Assembly: GCA_017512025.1 (NCBI GenBank)
Contig: JAFWHH010000017.1
Coordinates: 27,704-91,703 of the forward strand
From: Clostridia bacterium
GTDB lineage: Bacteria; Bacillota; Clostridia; TANB77; CAG-508
DNA length: 64,000 nt
Direction: 5' to 3'
A model generated the notes under the pieces. The model was not told the origin of the DNA. It worked only from the letters and a program-made list of their open reading frames with translations, and made no database searches. Position numbers and translations under genes: made by a program. Shown piece after piece: positions 62,901 to 64,000 of the stretch. Each line of letters begins with the position of its first letter. Within the stretch, counting starts at the first letter, position 1.

Positions 62901-64000
62901 TGATGGTAGAGCAACTCAAGTAACTGACTATTTACCCGCAGGTGTTGAGTATTTAGGACTTGAAAGTGGTTATGAAAAAGAGTGGAAAGCTACTGTTAAC
63001 GGACAAGTTATAACTTTAGATTATATCGGTGATTCAATCATCGAGGCAAACTCTATTGCTAAGATGGCTGCTCCTCATAGAGGAAAGAATGATTATTATC
63101 AAGAAATAGGTCTTGTATGTAAAGTAACAGCAAATACTGAATTAAATGGTAAAGCTCTAACGAACAGAGCAGCTATTACTGAAGACGAGGCATTTGATAA
63201 TGGAACATTAGTTAAAGATGTTCATGATAAAGATTCTAATCCAGATGAATTAACAAATCCAAACTTAGATACATGGTATGATAATACAGTAACTAACGAG
63301 GATACTCCAGATGAGTACTATCCTGGTGAAGAAGATGATGATGACTTTGACACAATTTATGTATATAACTATGAGTTAAATATTACAAAAACAGATGGTG
63401 AAAATAAATTACCAGGTGTTGACTTAAAAGTTATGAAATACAGATCAATTACATACCCAGTTCAAGTTTCTAAAAGCACTGAATTAACAGAGCTTGAAGC
63501 AGCTGTTAAGGAAGATGGTGATGGATCGTATACATCAGTAGCCCCAGCTTTAGAGCTACAAAACGACGTATACGTTGTTAAAGAAATCAAAACAGTAAAT
63601 GGATACAACAATCCATTTGAAGGTAAATATATTAAATTCTCTGTAAAAGGTGGAGAAAATAAAGTATCTATTAATTCTCGTAACGTTAATTCAAAAGCTG
63701 TATATTTTGAAATATACAACGATAACGGTGACGAAGATTATACAAACGATACATTAATTGAATATAATTCAGAAGATGAAAATAGCATCTACAATTATGT
63801 TCAATACACACCTTCTGCAGACAACAAAATTGATATTACTATCAAGAACACAGAAGAAATAAAACCAGAAGGTAAATTCAACGTTAACTTATATAAAGTA
63901 GACGAAGAAGGAAAACTAATTACAGACTATAGTGCTAAGTTCGAAGGAACAAGACATAATGGAAAGATTAACATTAAGAATATTGATGTTAAAACAGAAA
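59932..64000 (+). CDS. Surface protein with thioester-like and DUF11-type repeat domains (3' end outside the window)
   Basis: The frame is open from the ATG at 59932 (AAAGGAG upstream) to the window end, at least 1,356 codons, with no stop. A signal anchor (about 11-28) is followed by a domain with LYCIQSGNAQ (about 98-107) and RFIHQLLYYLVNG (about 279-291), which resembles the Cys and Gln parts of surface thioester domains. Then come three DUF11-type beta repeats, each starting DIALKKYI, DLALTKRI or DLALRKYI with GDTVTYAIRLFNEG and ITDHLPNYLNF patterns, split by acidic EDDDDFD linkers. SpaA/Cna_B-like units (LNITKTDGENKLPGVDLKVM) begin near 63380. Such proteins bind host or surface targets covalently and stiffen through isopeptide bonds; a sortase signal would be beyond the window. 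Confidence 0.75.
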   Translation, partial: MKDVSKRIAKVLSFLLVVAIILVMVQSYIPMKISKESTDTLESKEAMAAAQIGQINNWMTRVDSYAARIGRRLSSGKEEQKWMFYDTTGKLKNLYCIQSGNAQAEVYNIYDLYSFSDDEGMITTYFGNRETYNHFMWILENMYISDSPDQSYAEGSMFKKLGDNGYLEGLYKEMLGELQALYNNAGVASNGYTEYLTSYHYNGKTRVAADYKYAINGRDNFIKVIQNYLLLSYAKQRNGGYGLSPLDKNGNIILDLRTYSDDYAAVKNYIGNETASKRFIHQLLYYLVNGYKKDSYNVNKYKNFEKDAYANTKIDSSKAKYSSDSNKIGPFVVYNKYGFSISLTNVSFGSKKFTSNEYKVVDANGNSINLSNATEKSEFYVEITTDFSKNATDSMNVNWNIDFGEVPDAKIFIPTSGSTTQVLVDVERTHRTKSEGWKNVIPDLKADIALKKYIYSVNGNKVNDRLGSIDLTNLKENKTPHNASYNMNKTAVSVNVGDTVTYAIRLFNEGEIDGTASKITDHLPNYLNFVKAYSVDGTELEVEKTNYNKDITITTKLDKMKAFSKDDTEESFKSKSQVIYVECTVDSNTTNQKVYTNIAEIAEYTFAAGSDIDSKANNWTISTADRSKDEWIDYSNNQDNWLDDNMHPFVGQEDDDDFDKIKVNKIDLALTKRIEGKIKEDGSEEYLVSEDSSVEKTKLEISGYDDIKKGVKHDLKYNMNKKPAIVSRGDKLINVITVYNEGLIDGVVKQVTDYLPKGLNFNEEETKKLNDSSVTYSYDTSSKRLVIKLNGDTGVSLKSLNSFENDVDKFEIRIVTDVDQGANGTIYNSAQITDYGYVGNNGEYYKADVPNVDIDSDGSTSGDVVVNKHISSYMAADAAKEDLTGINKDYMQNEDDDDVDAVKVIYNPEFDLALRKYIYKVEKDFKWSDGSNYTITYNERVPSLNERSVTALSKDGTAEYYHDKLKVNVETGDIVTYRIRVYNEGTGDAYDGRATQVTDYLPAGVEYLGLESGYEKEWKATVNGQVITLDYIGDSIIEANSIAKMAAPHRGKNDYYQEIGLVCKVTANTELNGKALTNRAAITEDEAFDNGTLVKDVHDKDSNPDELTNPNLDTWYDNTVTNEDTPDEYYPGEEDDDDFDTIYVYNYELNITKTDGENKLPGVDLKVMKYRSITYPVQVSKSTELTELEAAVKEDGDGSYTSVAPALELQNDVYVVKEIKTVNGYNNPFEGKYIKFSVKGGENKVSINSRNVNSKAVYFEIYNDNGDEDYTNDTLIEYNSEDENSIYNYVQYTPSADNKIDITIKNTEEIKPEGKFNVNLYKVDEEGKLITDYSAKFEGTRHNGKINIKNIDVKTE

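Noticed and set aside
1..64000. CRISPR array, insertion sequence or rRNA
   Set aside because: No regularly spaced direct repeats, no transposase frame with terminal inverted repeats and no rRNA sequence were seen.

Overview
The window is an AT-rich (roughly 30% GC by eye) chromosomal segment of a Gram-positive, endospore-forming lineage, most likely an anaerobic Clostridia member of Bacillota. The lineage is suggested by the order SRP RNA-dnaX-ybaB-recR, the pair rpsU-yqeY, YpeB, a Spo0E-like peptide with Spo0A-box-like sites, Lgt, dockerin and cohesin-like modules, and strong AGGAGG ribosome sites with TTGACA-17-TATAAT promoters. No plasmid or phage backbone is visible.

Layout. 0-10.8 kb is mostly housekeeping: tRNA-fMet, a MurB-like enzyme, a GNAT protein, an HPr-like protein without the catalytic His, tRNA-Arg(CCU)-tadA, SRP RNA, dnaX, ybaB, recR, an MGDG/UgtP-type glycosyltransferase, ypeB and a CbpA-like DnaJ. 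10.8-13.9 kb is a three-gene unit ending in a VirD4-type coupling protein whose frame breaks exactly in the Walker A motif. 14.0-22.96 kb is an accessory stretch: two DUF4176-like genes around a small helical protein, a polymorphic-toxin-like gene (also frame-broken) ending in a HExxH metallopeptidase, a candidate immunity gene, and a type III restriction-modification pair. rpsU-yqeY follows. 23.9-43.4 kb is a relaxase-less type IV secretion (T4SS) cluster: three VirB2-like pilins, PrgI/VirB3-like, a VirB4 N-domain protein plus VirB4 ATPase, VirB6-like, two related bitopic proteins, a 2,430-residue wall-modifying giant with eight apparent hydrolase modules, and a charged protein. 43.5-47.4 kb holds an M16 peptidase pair, lgt, the Spo0E-like gene and tRNA-Leu(UAA). 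47.5-64 kb holds surface proteins: a dockerin protein (minus strand), a 3,296-residue beta-helix giant with an N-terminal cohesin-like domain, and the 5' part of a thioester/DUF11-type surface protein that runs off the end.

How they may work together. VirD4 and the VirB cluster look like two halves of one chromosomal T4SS kept without conjugation genes; the toxin-like module lies directly beside VirD4 and no type VII ATPase is present, so delivery through this T4SS is a testable idea. The giant hydrolase would open the thick wall for it.

The most unusual signal is at the level of decoding. I checked every CGG trinucleotide against the reading frames. In native-looking genes CGG occurs as an in-frame codon only twice, and these are exactly the two points where VirD4 and the toxin-like gene shift +1 (GGA-C-GGA and CTT-C-GGA). 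The only other in-frame CGGs lie in two genes with foreign base composition (HPr-like and dockerin). CGG may therefore be an unassigned or starved codon that drives +1 frameshifting here. dnaX also carries an A9 slippery run with an immediate -1 stop, as expected for a gamma/tau pair.
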